This document shows positions 49,798-60,312 of a DNA stretch of 64,000 nucleotides, one piece after another. How positions within the stretch are numbered: the stretch's first letter is position 1; the number at the start of each line of letters is the position of its first letter. A program made the translations under genes and the position numbers. Origin of the DNA: Stenocarpella maydis (Eukaryota; Ascomycota; Sordariomycetes; Diaporthales; Diaporthaceae); the NCBI GenBank assembly GCA_002270565.1, contig NQMI01000105.1, positions 1 to 64,000 of the forward strand, given 5' to 3'. The notes beneath the pieces are model-generated. The model saw only the letters and a list, made by a program, of their open reading frames with translations, was not told the origin of the DNA and searched no databases.

Positions 49798-50934
49798 CTA
49801 TATCACTAAATTAGTCATAGCCGTATTTATGCACGGAAGGGGGCTTCCTTCATCCCAAAGCCTGTCCATCCACTCGCTCCTCGTCGGTAGGTGCCTGTGA
49901 GAATCCCGTTCGATACAGGCAAGGACCCCAAATTGACATGGCCTCCGGCTTTTATCAGGGCTGTTCCCGTCAAGATCATTCACATGGGACTTATTTAGGC
50001 AATCCTGAAAGTCCCTCACCCAGGTCTGAGCGGCCGATCTCTCCGTCCCACCACGACGAGCCTCGTTGCTCCCGACAGACCGATCCCACCACTCATCGTC
50101 CTCGACACGGACCTCGACGAGCTCCAGACCTCGCGCCGCCTGGAAGGTCCGGCGATGACAGCGGCGGCCGTCTTCCCCCTCATCCTCTTTGTCCACCCTG
50201 TACCTGAGCGCAAGGGAGTAGTTTATGAACCAGAACCCCTCGAGCCCGCGCACGTGCCCGGCGGCCATGAAGCGAAGGTAGTTCCAACGTAGCCTCTCAC
50301 CCCTACCGGCTCCAAATTTATTCCACATCGGGTCGAACGAGACGGCGGCATGGCGGAGGGGGCCTGGCGGCAGTTTCCAGCCGTTACTCGCGCCGACGGC
50401 GGCAATGTCGGACGGCCGGAAGAAGGAGAAGTCCTGGATTTCAGCCCACTGCTCTTGCGCCCGCCAGGTCGACATCAGCACGCCCCTGGAGAAATCGAGA
50501 CACAGCAGGTCCTGCGAGGGCCGGATGGTCATGTACTGGCGCTCGCCGCCGTCGCGCTGGAACGGCATCGTCACGTGGTGCGTGGCGGGCCCCTCCTTTC
50601 TGAAGTGCCAGAGCATGCGCCTGCGGGACTCGCGGCACGCCGTCCAGAGGCCCGAGTCCGTCAAGTAAACGGACGCGTTGTCACGCACCCACGAATGCCC
50701 GCCGTCGCCTTCCGGGTGCTCTGGCGCGGCGAGGGCTATGCAGTAGACCGGGTCGTTCGGGCCAGGCGGCCTGGGGCGGATCGCCTTTTCCGGGCGGACG
50801 ACGTCGGGCACGTCGAATCTGTCGTGGTAGAGGGTGAAGAAGTGGGCTGCCGGGCCATCGTCGCGGATTGCCCGGTCCCAGATCATGTCGCGCAGCTCCA
50901 GTGCGAAGTCTGAGAATATGGTGAACTGGGCCAT
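49798..50934 (-). CDS. 2EXR-domain protein
   Basis: Single exon of 378 aa from Met at 50934 (MAQFTIFSDFALELRDMIWD). The frame stays open 216 bases further upstream to 51150, but that part is low in conserved features. The opening F-x-x-F-x-x-L-x-x-E-L-R-x-x-I-W pattern is the 2EXR motif of a large fungal family. VYLTDSGLWTACRESRRRML is the second typical element, which ends in the C-ESR core. Function unknown; families of this kind are large and variable in ascomycetes. Confidence 0.75.
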   Translation of the reverse strand: MAQFTIFSDFALELRDMIWDRAIRDDGPAAHFFTLYHDRFDVPDVVRPEKAIRPRPPGPNDPVYCIALAAPEHPEGDGGHSWVRDNASVYLTDSGLWTACRESRRRMLWHFRKEGPATHHVTMPFQRDGGERQYMTIRPSQDLLCLDFSRGVLMSTWRAQEQWAEIQDFSFFRPSDIAAVGASNGWKLPPGPLRHAAVSFDPMWNKFGAGRGERLRWNYLRFMAAGHVRGLEGFWFINYSLALRYRVDKEDEGEDGRRCHRRTFQAARGLELVEVRVEDDEWWDRSVGSNEARRGGTERSAAQTWVRDFQDCLNKSHVNDLDGNSPDKSRRPCQFGVLACIERDSHRHLPTRSEWMDRLWDEGSPLPCINTAMTNLVI

Positions 50935-51626
50935 GGTTTCTTTTGGTTCTGGGTTGGTATGCGATGTTGGGGTTTGAATATCTTGCTGTCCCCAAGTATC
51001 AATAGGGGATGTGGAAGTCGTAACACAGTTCATTATGAGAAACTTTGAGGATAAGCAAGTGTTGTGTAAGTTGAAAGGATTTAGTCTTGATTGGCATTTG
51101 TAAAGTACTGTTCCTGAGTTGAAGTTACTGATTTGGGGCAGAGTCGACATAATTTATATTCCTCCCTCCAGCAATTTCTCCCAATTTGTCTTGTCTGCCG
51201 CGTCCTGGTGACTTAGCTGATTGCTAGTATGAGCTAGTCTGCAGTCCACCTCTTCATAGATAAACAGCACTTGCAAGGCGCTAATTTACACCTTTCATGT
51301 TTAGTCTTCACAACAGAATCCTAGGTTCTGACACTAGCACAATGGTATTCGGGATATCACCTCGTTTCAATCAACAATGGGCATCATTGCTAAGGTGGAA
51401 CCATCCCTCAATTCGCCCAAAACAAAAATCGAATTTCCGGCCAATATCTACAAAGGACATCCAGACACTAGTTCCCGGTGGTAATTTCCAAGCCAGCGCT
51501 CTCGCCCTCCTCCTTGCACTGAGTATTTGGCGCGAGCGACTGAGGCAGAGTCCACTTGCCGCCCGTACAGGTAGTAAACCGCGTGCCTCCCACGCACATC
51601 AGGTGTCCATCGGTGCAGGCCCCTCC
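50935..51626. other. intergenic region
   Basis: About 700 bp between two minus-strand genes. The 159-codon plus-strand frame at 51297 is largely antisense to the LPMO-like gene. Confidence 0.55.
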
Positions 51627-52723
51627 TTAAGAGGCGGTGCTCAACGGGTCCGATGCGGTCTGTCCGGAGGCACCAGTCGGCGCCGGTCCCGCGGCACCAC
51701 CACCACAACCTCCTCCTCCTCCTCCTGCTGCCGTCGCAGAGGGCGCAGAGCCACCGGTTGCCGAAGGTTCTGAGCCACCCCCGCCGCTGTTCCGGGGATT
51801 ACCGTCGCAGGGCTGCTTGAACAGGCCGTCTGCGCCGTTGGGGTGGAGCACGCTGCCGCCTGGGGACGGGTACTCGATCGCCGCCTGCTGGGCCAGGGCC
51901 TCTGACGTGTCGCAGCCGTTGCTGGCCTCGCCGATGTTGGCGAGGAACAGGTCTGGGTAGCCTGGCTGGCGCCGGTGGTACGGCACGCGGCGGTCCTTGG
52001 CTGATCGCTTTGGGCCGGCTCCTGCCTTCACGGTGATGGGGGCGCAGTTCATGTCTGGGGACGGAGTGACAGTTAGTTGCTGGCGGATAAGAGGGATGGC
52101 GAAAGACCGGGCTTACAAAACTCTGGCTGTCCGCCGATTCGATTGATCCAAGTCCAAGCAAAGGTGTAATCGCCTGGGGCGAAGCCGTCCGGGATAGTGA
52201 AGGTGTACTCGTCAGGCGACTGGCCAGGGTCCAGGTTGCCGTCGACATTGGCTTTCGGGCACTTGGACAAAACCCCATCAGCAAACAAGCAGAGGTGCAA
52301 TGCCTAGTGAATAGGCCATAAAGACAGCAAACAAGGGACTACAGGGCCACTCACACCGCCCTCAATGGACTGTATCACCTTCCAGGCAGAATCCTCTCTG
52401 GGGTCCAGCCCCTCGGCCAGGGCAAACTGGCAGCTGCCTCCGCCGTGGACGGCCGAGCCGTTGAAGGAGATGGTCTGGCCCTCGCCCGTGACCATCTCGG
52501 TCGGGGCGCTGCCCATCTTGAAGCTCTCGCCCCGGGGCACCTTGCAGGGGTAGTCGGAGCCGTCTGGCCTGAGGGGGTTGGTGGGGCCGAACTCGTTGAA
52601 GACAAAGGGCCGCGGCGTGACCAGCTCGATGTGGCGGGCGACGAGCTCGCCGGCGACGCATAGCTGTGCGAGGACAAGGGCCAGGATGGCCGGTGCCAGG
52701 TGGAGCCGGCGGGTGGCAGTCAT
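51627..52723 (-). CDS. secreted histidine-brace (LPMO-like) protein
   Basis: Three minus-strand exons, 52723-52355, 52261-52117 and 52054-51627; introns of 93 and 62 nt; 313 aa. A signal peptide (LHLAPAILALVLAQLCVAG) precedes HIELVTPRPFVFNEFGPTNP and DYPCK. SFNGSAVHGGGSCQ holds the likely second brace His. GCPKANVDGNLDPG is restored across intron 1, and FAWTWINRIGGQPEF joins YMNCAPITV across intron 2; these are family signatures of fungal LPMO-like secreted proteins. A Cys-containing segment (NGCDTSEALAQQAAIEYPSP) leads to a Gly/Ser/Ala-rich disordered tail of about 55 residues. Such proteins are copper oxidases of polysaccharides, or structural relatives; the substrate is unknown. The His lies several residues beyond the apparent signal-peptidase site, after an Arg. 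Confidence 0.82.
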
Positions 52724-55086
52724 GTTTTCCCAGGTGAGCTTGGTTGGATTCAGCCTAGCTTGGCTTCGCTGAGGGAGCGTTTGGTGCCGTTGAAAAGAGC
52801 GTGGTGGAATGAGGAATGGGTGCAAGACGCAAAAGAGGCGGGCAAGAATGAGAGAGTGTGTGTCGGAGACTAGGTCGTAGGTGTGTAAAAGGAGTGTGAG
52901 GCAAATCCAAGCAGTTGTTTGACCGGGCGCTGTCTCTACGTTTGACTGTGAGTTGGTTGGTGTAAGTGGTGACACAGCCAGTCAAGGTCGGCTGAGCTCG
53001 AGGCCGGAGGTAATGAATAAGTCGAGGCTCTGACAAGAGGCGGGCGTTGTCGCATTATTTTTACAAAAAAAAAAAAGAGTGCCCATGGTCTGTCATTGTC
53101 GGGCTTGTGCGTCAATGAAACAACGGAGTCGCTGTCGACGATGAAGGATTAGACGCTCCAGGCCGAGGGCAGCTCAGTTGACGATGTTTTGACCGTGGGT
53201 GCGCCATGCCCTTGTTTGGCCCATAGTTATCGGCCCCCGGGCGGGTGGCCCAAGACAAATGGCATGAGCTCGTGGCCAACTCGACTGCGATCCTGGCCGT
53301 GTGAAGGCGGCCGGCCTGCTGTCGTGCTCTTGGAATCATGTTGCCTTGAGAAGTCGTCTATCTGCCACGGGCTGCACCATTTACACAGGGCAAAGGGGCC
53401 AGCCAGCATGCCCGATTCCACTGCGCGAACCAGACGCGCAAACTACTCGTGACACGTACTGGCGGGGCGCCAGTTCCAATACCACCTACTTTAAGTGCTC
53501 TCGTAGTGCATATAGCAAGGTTGTGACACAGCATTAAGCTGGCTTCCACCGAGCGACAAAAGAGCCGTACGCTGTCAACAAACTTCAACAACAAATAACA
53601 AATGCCACTTGTAATAATAATAATACGCTAACAGTACGGGTTGCGGCTCGTCGTCATCCAAGTGCCCTGCCAGACAGGACCAACTGACTTGGCATACATA
53701 TGTTTGGTTACCAATAATTGAATTTAACTGCCGATTATGGGAGCTGATTATCTAGCTGGACTTCGGTAATAACCAGAAGGTTGAAGTAATTGGGCTGGTT
53801 GTGCGCAATGAGGTGGTGTACCTTGTAGGCGTCATGTTGGTTTGAATACACCCGGGGGAAAGCCCCTGCCGGGGCCCTGGGAGCTATACGTCCAAGTACT
53901 ACGGCTTAAATAGGCCTGTTCGCTCGCTCCTCTGGCGAAACCCCCCTCCACGCCACCCAGTAGAGCCCCCACGTACCCAGAGGAGGGACCTCCATATACC
54001 CAAAGGAGGGCCCTATATGTGCCCAGAGGAAGACCTAGAGGGAGCCCCCCCCCCCTAACGGCCCCAGCCCTCAGGTTAGGGTTCTCATATGGGCTGACTA
54101 ATGAGCACGCAGACATTATTACCAATCTGGACAAATAGCAATCGTTTTCCCCATTGACTGTCTAACACTATGCTCGTGGGCCGTCAAAGTTGGGCAGGAG
54201 AATGGAATACTCGTACTCGGTGTCGAGGTGGATGACAACGATTGAGGACTATGCCGGCATGCTGCGGTGCCGCAGGCGTCATATTCTAGAAGCAGGATGC
54301 CAAGTGAGATTCGAAGAGCGGCTTTGTGGACGGGGAAGCCTACCTTGGATGCCGGGGTTGAAGAGCTGATAACGAGTGTGGCTGTCTTGTACAATTTTCC
54401 AAGTTGGTTTCCGAAGAAGCTCATCATTTGTATGGATGGCAAACAAGGGGCCTCAGACCTTCTTCACTTTTCTTTTTGGAGAAGTGTGATAGTTGGGTAC
54501 TCGTATCAGAGTCACTAGATAATTTACATGCACTTTTACTCACGTTTTAAGCACTTGAATTTTTGATCTGACACTGATCATAAGCATCAATGCAGACTTC
54601 CTGATTTCGCATGTGGTATCTTCTATCACGGTTAGCTATGACTTCGTCTGGCTCTCCTAAAATACCTTGTGTATTCCATGATCACTTTGAATCGAACATA
54701 ACCCCCTTAGTGGAGCCTGTACCCCTTGTGACTGTTATCACCAGCTCGTAGTTCAATCGTATGAAGTAACTCCGATGCTAGAAGCCTCCTCAGTCACACT
54801 TGTAGTGCACTTCATCCATTGACAAAACATCGGCTCTTAATCCGTAGAATCAATGGACTGCTGTTTGGTATAAATTCCTGGCGACTCGGTCTCCTAATAG
54901 CTTCTCTTTTACTCACATTTTCCAGGTCGGAACAACTGCGACTACATCAACATTCCACTAGCCAGACTGTGGCGAGAGACTTGTCAACGTCCACATACTA
55001 CAGTTCCAAAACCAAAAAAAAAAAAGATAAAGAAAAACGGTATCTACCGCTTGTTCAAGTCCCAAGCCTCGCCTGAAATTTTCAAA
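52724..55086. other. gene-poor region
   Basis: 2.4 kb. A GC-rich block at 53850-54060 contains three imperfect CCCAGAGGAGG-type units and a poly-C run (54047-54056). A minus-strand frame at 54119-54442 has one short stretch recalling a BTB start but is not called. 54.5-54.9 kb is AT-rich without frames; a poly-A tract (55013-55024) lies about 60 bp upstream of the next start codon. Confidence 0.5.
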
Positions 55087-56145
55087 ATGGACCCAAATTA
55101 CCCTGACCACACCCCATCACCAGATGAAGACCGAATGTCCGGCGATGAATCTGCAGCGTCAGCAGAACCTCCTGCAGTAACAGCCGCCGCAGCACAAGGC
55201 CCAGTTGCCGATCCACGATGGGCAATTCCTGATGCTTTGCGACCCCGGACTATGTCCTTTACAGCGGTCCATAGTCTATCATGGACACCTCGTATGGGCC
55301 ACGGTGCCGCCTCTCGTCCGGGCCCGAACACCCCATCTGGAGGAGGACAGATGCGACTCGTTACCCCTGCCTCGAGCGGCCCAACCCGAGAACAAGAGCC
55401 TCTTGGGCCTGGAATCCCTGGCGTTGGATCCCAAGAACCGACGTTGCGGGTCGTTCAAGAGGACCCTAGACGGTATTACCATCGACAGCAAACGGGTCAT
55501 GGAAGCCAAACCAGAACACTCCAAGCAAACCCCCGTGATGGGGCCTCACGGGGAGGAGCACAGTCTGTTTACGGCCAGCAATATCCAGCCCCTCAGTCGG
55601 GTTACGGCGGCTCGAACCCGAACATGTCCAATACCCGCCAACCCGCGACGTTGGCCCCGGCCCCGGCTTTGGTTCGAGCAGCTGGAAACCAACGTTACCC
55701 CGGGGTGGTCGACGGTTTCGACAGACAGATGCCTCTAAACCAACGTCTCCCTGGGATCCAGCCTATGGACCCAATTCCGACAAACCAAAGGACGCCGCTG
55801 AACCGACCTGTGCCCGGTCAGCATATCAACAGCCAGTCAGCCTTCCAAGTGACGACACCGGCCATGCAGAGACCAATGACCCGGGATTGGACCAGTCCCA
55901 GTGGCGCAATGAGCCAAGCTCCGCATTATGGCCAGGCCGCTGCTCAGTACCCATTTACTCGTGAAATGAGCGAATGGATACTCGATGCGGGACTCGAAGT
56001 CATTGGTGGGGTTTCTACTTGGTACGAAGCATATGCGATGTTCCTTGGGGCGTTTGGCCACTCATTCATTCAAGGGGACCCAACCTTTGATAATTTTACG
56101 AAGGAATTCAACAATATGGCAAAACTACGGGGATATGTTGGTTAA
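55087..56145 (+). CDS. hypothetical, largely disordered protein
   Basis: Single exon of 352 aa starting MDPNYPDHTPSPDED. Residues 1 to about 290 are rich in Pro, Gln, Ser, Gly and Arg with no hydrophobic core. The last 60 or so residues (TREMSEWILDAGLEVIGGVS, then YEAYAMFLGAFGHSFIQ and FTKEFNNMAKLRG) look like a small helical domain. I do not recognise the family. The long uninterrupted frame with coding-like composition favours a real gene, perhaps a lineage-specific nuclear or RNA-associated protein. Confidence 0.6.
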   Translation: MDPNYPDHTPSPDEDRMSGDESAASAEPPAVTAAAAQGPVADPRWAIPDALRPRTMSFTAVHSLSWTPRMGHGAASRPGPNTPSGGGQMRLVTPASSGPTREQEPLGPGIPGVGSQEPTLRVVQEDPRRYYHRQQTGHGSQTRTLQANPRDGASRGGAQSVYGQQYPAPQSGYGGSNPNMSNTRQPATLAPAPALVRAAGNQRYPGVVDGFDRQMPLNQRLPGIQPMDPIPTNQRTPLNRPVPGQHINSQSAFQVTTPAMQRPMTRDWTSPSGAMSQAPHYGQAAAQYPFTREMSEWILDAGLEVIGGVSTWYEAYAMFLGAFGHSFIQGDPTFDNFTKEFNNMAKLRGYVG

Positions 56146-56736
56146 AATGGGCTTTTTTGAGAAGTGATAGCAGCAGTGCGAGACCCTTGGCCCTGAGAAC
56201 CTTGGTGTCGTGTGGAGGGCTCTGGCAACTATTTTGGTATTTCTTTTTTTTTTTTTTTGCCCTGCCTCCCTCTTACCCTAGTATTGGAGGATGGCTTGAA
56301 TGGGAATTTTTGGAAGCTACTACTCAACGATAGGTGGCATCAATGAATTTTAACTTACCTGGGTGCTTAGGTAGGTAGCAAGCTGAAAATGATTCTAGCA
56401 CTTTGACTGTGGCATTGCAGATGAATGGATTCTCATCATGCTCTATATATTCTTTGTGTAAACAAATCTGTTTTTATTCTACTATTTGATGTAAAGAATA
56501 TTAAAGAGTTTTTGCAGCTATTTTCCAGCTTACTCACTTACCTGGTACCCACGTCTATTTTTTTTTTTTAATTTTTTCTTTTCGTTTTAGTTCTTTTGTT
56601 TTGCCTCCTTATTTGGCCCGATTTTTCTTTCAGCTTTATTAACTGTAGATCATGATTGCATTTCTGGAAACGAAGCTCGAATTATATTGTGTTTAATAGG
56701 GTGTACATGTCAATTCTTTCAGGGGTTCTTCCCGGA
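56146..56736. other. convergent intergenic region
   Basis: T-rich runs (56246-56260, 56559-56570) and AT-rich sequence. It lies between the 3' ends of the orphan gene and the amino-acid permease gene. Confidence 0.6.
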
Positions 56737-58339
56737 TTAAAATGAGCCGTGATGAGGCACTTCGCTTTCGTAAGGTACCTGTGTCCCGAGCGGCTTCCTA
56801 ACAAAAACAGCCCTGTCCCAGCCATCGATATCTTCGACGATGGTCTCCCGCACCAGTTGGTACCTGCCAAGTTTGGGTAGCAGTTTCGCCCAGACAAACC
56901 AGTAGACGCCGCCGGCGAAGATGACGCCGAATCCGACCACGCAGTGGATCCAATACGGCAGACTCTCGTAAACGTTCTGGCCCTCCTCGGGCGGCACGAA
57001 GGGGGCGATGACGAGGTAAATGTTACTCAGCATGAAAAAGACGACGGCGGGGAGGGTCGCGCTGAAGGGGGGGTGCCAGTTCCACTCGTCCCGATTGATG
57101 TAGAGCCAGAGCAGGCCTCCTGCGACAAAGGCATTGACGATGGCGAGGGGGTAGGAGATGAGGCTGGGAAACATGGTCAGCTTTATCAAAATTATTTGGA
57201 TGGGGTATCCGAGGAACTCACTTCAGGATGAGGTTGTATGCATCACCTGGCGGCGGGGCCAGGATGGTGATGGCGCAGATGAGCCAGTGCCACAAGAGAC
57301 CAGGAAAAGGGGCGTTCAGGGGTCTGTTGCTGGCCCAGAACTTGGAGAATGGTAGGATGCCCTCGCGACCTAGCTCTTGGACCAGACGACCCTGAGAGAA
57401 TATCACGCTGAGCACGTTACCCAACGCAGACAGCGCCACGAAGACGGACAGGGCACGCTCTGCAGTCGGTCCCATGACATTCCGAAAGAGTGACGCGGCG
57501 ACGAGCCGCTTTGCTGCGAGCATCTCGTCCTTTGGCACGGCAGCAAAGTAGGAAATGTTGACCAGCATATAGAGGACGCCGATGACGCCGACGGCGAGGG
57601 GAGCGGCAATCTTGAGCGTCCGGACGGGGTTCTTAGTCTCGCTGAGGGCATAGTTGGCATTGCTATAGCCGACATAGCTCCAGATGACGTTGTAGAGGGC
57701 CGTGACGACGCCGTAGGCGCTGCCCGTTGTTCCCTCGAAGGCGTTGGTGAAGTTGTCAGGCTTCTTGTCGAGCTTGACGTGGCCAGCCAGTGCGGCCCAT
57801 CCAGAGAAGACCATGATCAGAATGATGAAGATCTTGATGCTCCCGAGGATGTTCTGGAGCCGCAGGCCCCACTTCAGGGCGAGGCCGTGGATCAGGAAAG
57901 CAAATGTCACACAGGCGAGGCCGATGCCACGCTGGTTCCACCTGTCGACCTCGACGTTCGCGGCGTGCAGGATATACTCTCCGAAGACGACCGAGTTACC
58001 ACTCGCCCAGCCAAGGAGAATGACATAGCCCGTGTAGAGGCCGGTCGTCAGGAACTTGGGTTTCCGCCAGACGTATTCCAGATAGTTCTTCTCGCCGCCG
58101 TTCTTGGGGATCGCCGTGCCGAACTCCATGAACACTGCAGTCCCAGCCAGTGCGATGACCATGCCAGCAACCCACATGAATAGTGAAAGACCCACGCTGC
58201 CCGAGAGGCCCAGGATCGTAGAGGGAGTGGCGAAAATACCGGTACCGATGATTCGGTTTACGATCAGGAAGATGGCAGTCGGGATGCCGATCTGTCGCTT
58301 GGCCTCACGCGCGTCGAAGATGCGGCCATTGTCTGCCAT
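56737..58339 (-). CDS. high-affinity methionine/amino-acid permease (MUP1-like, LAT/APC family)
   Basis: Two minus-strand exons, 58339-57222 and 57163-56737, with a 58-nt intron; 514 aa from MADNGRIFD. An upstream in-frame Met at 58399 or a further 5' exon is possible, since the N-tail is short for the family. FLIVNRIIGTGIFATPSTIL is the APC TM1 signature with the unwound GTGIFATP stretch. GEKNYLEYVWRKPKF, WSYVGYSNANYALSETKNP, then LGNVLSVIFSQGRLVQELGR and EGILPFSKFWASNRP match fungal Mup1-type permeases. The splice restores AYNLILNLISYPLAIVNA. Twelve or so membrane segments are expected in the plasma membrane. Related yeast Mup1 imports methionine; the substrate here is inferred. Confidence 0.9.
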
Positions 58340-59624
58340 ATTTAGGGTGTAAGTCAGGGCAAACAACTGAGAAGCACATAGGAAGCACATAGGAAGCACA
58401 AACCCAGTCCGCCATCGTCAACGGCTGTGTGGACATCTCCATCCTTGGAGGTGTTCCACTTGGAATTGTCTGAAGCCGACATGGGGGGCAGATTGACTGC
58501 AGTTGTCGTAAGGCGGCGACGTGGAGCAATTCAATATCCTCACTGGAATGTAGAGCGAGCGGGAGTGAACCTCGTGCGTCACGAGCAAGCAGGCACCTTT
58601 TATATGCAACTGCTTGTACACGCCTGGTGTCTGTCTCATGCGCATCAGCTAAGGACAAACACACCCCAGAACACCAGAGGCCGGACAGGCCGAACGCTAT
58701 AACTCTGATGCGAAGGAATGGGCTATGTAGCGCATGGCCAACCATCTTGGCAGGCTTTGCAAAAGGAGGTCTCCTGATCACGTCTTTTGCCTCATGCAAG
58801 TCACCCGTTGGCATGTTGTCGACGTCCAACAACCCACCCGAGCCGGCGGAAGCCATGCGTCAGCCATGGCTCGCGAACCATTGGGACCGCGAGATTCTGG
58901 TTTCAGGAAGGTGTTTGCCCGCTTTGGGGAGCTCGTTAGAGTTGAAGTCTGTCATGGTTTTCTTGGGGGCCCACTTAAGCCGATGGCGCGATATACCATC
59001 TGCATCGCGACTGGGGAAAATTTTTATTGTGTAGGCGTCTTGGTAGTCTCAAGTCCTTAGGCACATGTGCAGCCAACCCCAACATCCATGCGCTCATGAG
59101 CCTCAAAACTACACTACACAGAATATTGACCGTCGTCTATCACCATGTAAGCATGGACTGGAACGAACTGTGAGCGGCTGTTAAACCCACCACCAGCCTG
59201 GATAGTATACCATTTCCAAGCTGTCGTTGTCTTTCAGCTCCCCAAGCATGACATGTCTGCCTCCCTGTCCAGGATGAGCACATCACCGCCAGGCTGGACC
59301 ACATGGGCTTCTCCAGGCTCAGGGGCCTTTCTTCTTCACGGAGTCTTGAACCGACGAAAGCCATGTCTTTGTTCCCGCAAAGCTAGGCCATAACCTGACT
59401 ATTCGGTTGTTCCGCCGAAGTAGTGACCAAGCCAAGACCCTGCATCACAGCATCCCAGATCGTTACATTCGCCCCCACACACACACCCCCACCAAAGTAC
59501 CGTTTTCTAGCAATTTCCATACTAACACTCAGCACTCGAGGGCCATGAATCAATCGCTTAATACGCATCGTTTTCGCAGTGGCCGCCGTCGGCGGTTGCT
59601 GACCTGAAGCCATCGCCAACCTCG
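58340..59624. other. gene-free stretch
   Basis: 1.3 kb. Near 58370-58400 an 11-bp motif (AGGAAGCACAT) is directly repeated just upstream of the permease start. No supportable gene. Confidence 0.55.
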
Positions 59625-60206
59625 ATGGATCTCAACCGGCTGCTTTGCACACCACGCACCCCACGTATTCGATACCTCCCGGAGCGGGCTGCCGAGGCGC
59701 CGGGCCAGGCCCTGCCCAGCCCTCCCCCAAGCCCTTCCGCACAACGCCAGGCACGTCGTCGTCGTCGTCGTCGTCGTGCCAAAGAACTCTCTCGAGACGA
59801 GCGGATATGCGTGGGTGTCCTTTATCACGATGCCGGCTGGACGGCCGACCGTATCGCCGAGCACACCAAGTATACGCGCCGGCAGGTCCAGTGGGCGCCG
59901 ACTCATCCTCCGACGCCCCAGAAACGCTGCAAGCATCAACCTGCCCTCGGAACACCGAGTGGTCAACGCGCAGAGTTAATGCGGTGGTTCCTATCAAATC
60001 CTGCACTTCGACATGTCTCGTGAGCAGACCTTGGGTTTTTCCTCCCCCCAGGCGTCAACCACGTCGTTCGACTGCATGAGCGAACTGTTCACTGGGGTTA
60101 TGGAGGGATACTCGGGTACTTGTTCACGGAAAATAGTGATGCAGATGAAGGCATGACAGCATTCACATGTTGGCTACACAGCGTCTTCAGCCACGGAGGA
60201 CAGTGA
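59625..60206 (+). pseudogene. HTH-domain (transposase-like) fragment with an in-frame TGA
   Basis: The frame runs from ATG 59625 to TGA 60204, interrupted by TGA at 60021-60023. A proline- and arginine-rich leader with eight Arg (a CGT repeat) precedes ELSRDERICVGVLYHDAGWT, then ADRIAEHTKYTRRQVQWA, a helix-turn-helix like those opening fungal Tc1/mariner-type transposases. PTPQKRCK and AELMRWFLSNPALRHVS follow. The stop could be TGG to TGA, because the text continues ADLGFFLPPGVNHVVRLHER in frame. A GTGAGC...CCCCAG intron (60019-60053) is an alternative reading but leads into a frame that stops soon after. No DDE domain follows, so it is probably a remnant. Confidence 0.45.
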
Positions 60207-60312
60207 ATCAAGGCTGGGAAACAAGTCAATATTGATGTTTTTGTTCCCTTGTATAAAAGCTGTATGCGTTTCCTACCCCGTCCTCGTGACGTTTCTTAGC
60301 GCAGTCGACCCA

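Noticed and set aside
49465..49900. Frames encoding YYYSNLLLFQ-type repeats
   Set aside because: Translation of the 16-bp minisatellite, not a gene.
53835..54277. Possible further LTR, because GCGTCA occurs on both sides
   Set aside because: The right boundary does not end in CA and there is no second copy; likely coincidence.
54119..54442. Minus-strand frame with FPVHKAALRISL, recalling a BTB/POZ start
   Set aside because: Only a short stretch is suggestive, the rest has no BTB features and no introns repair it.
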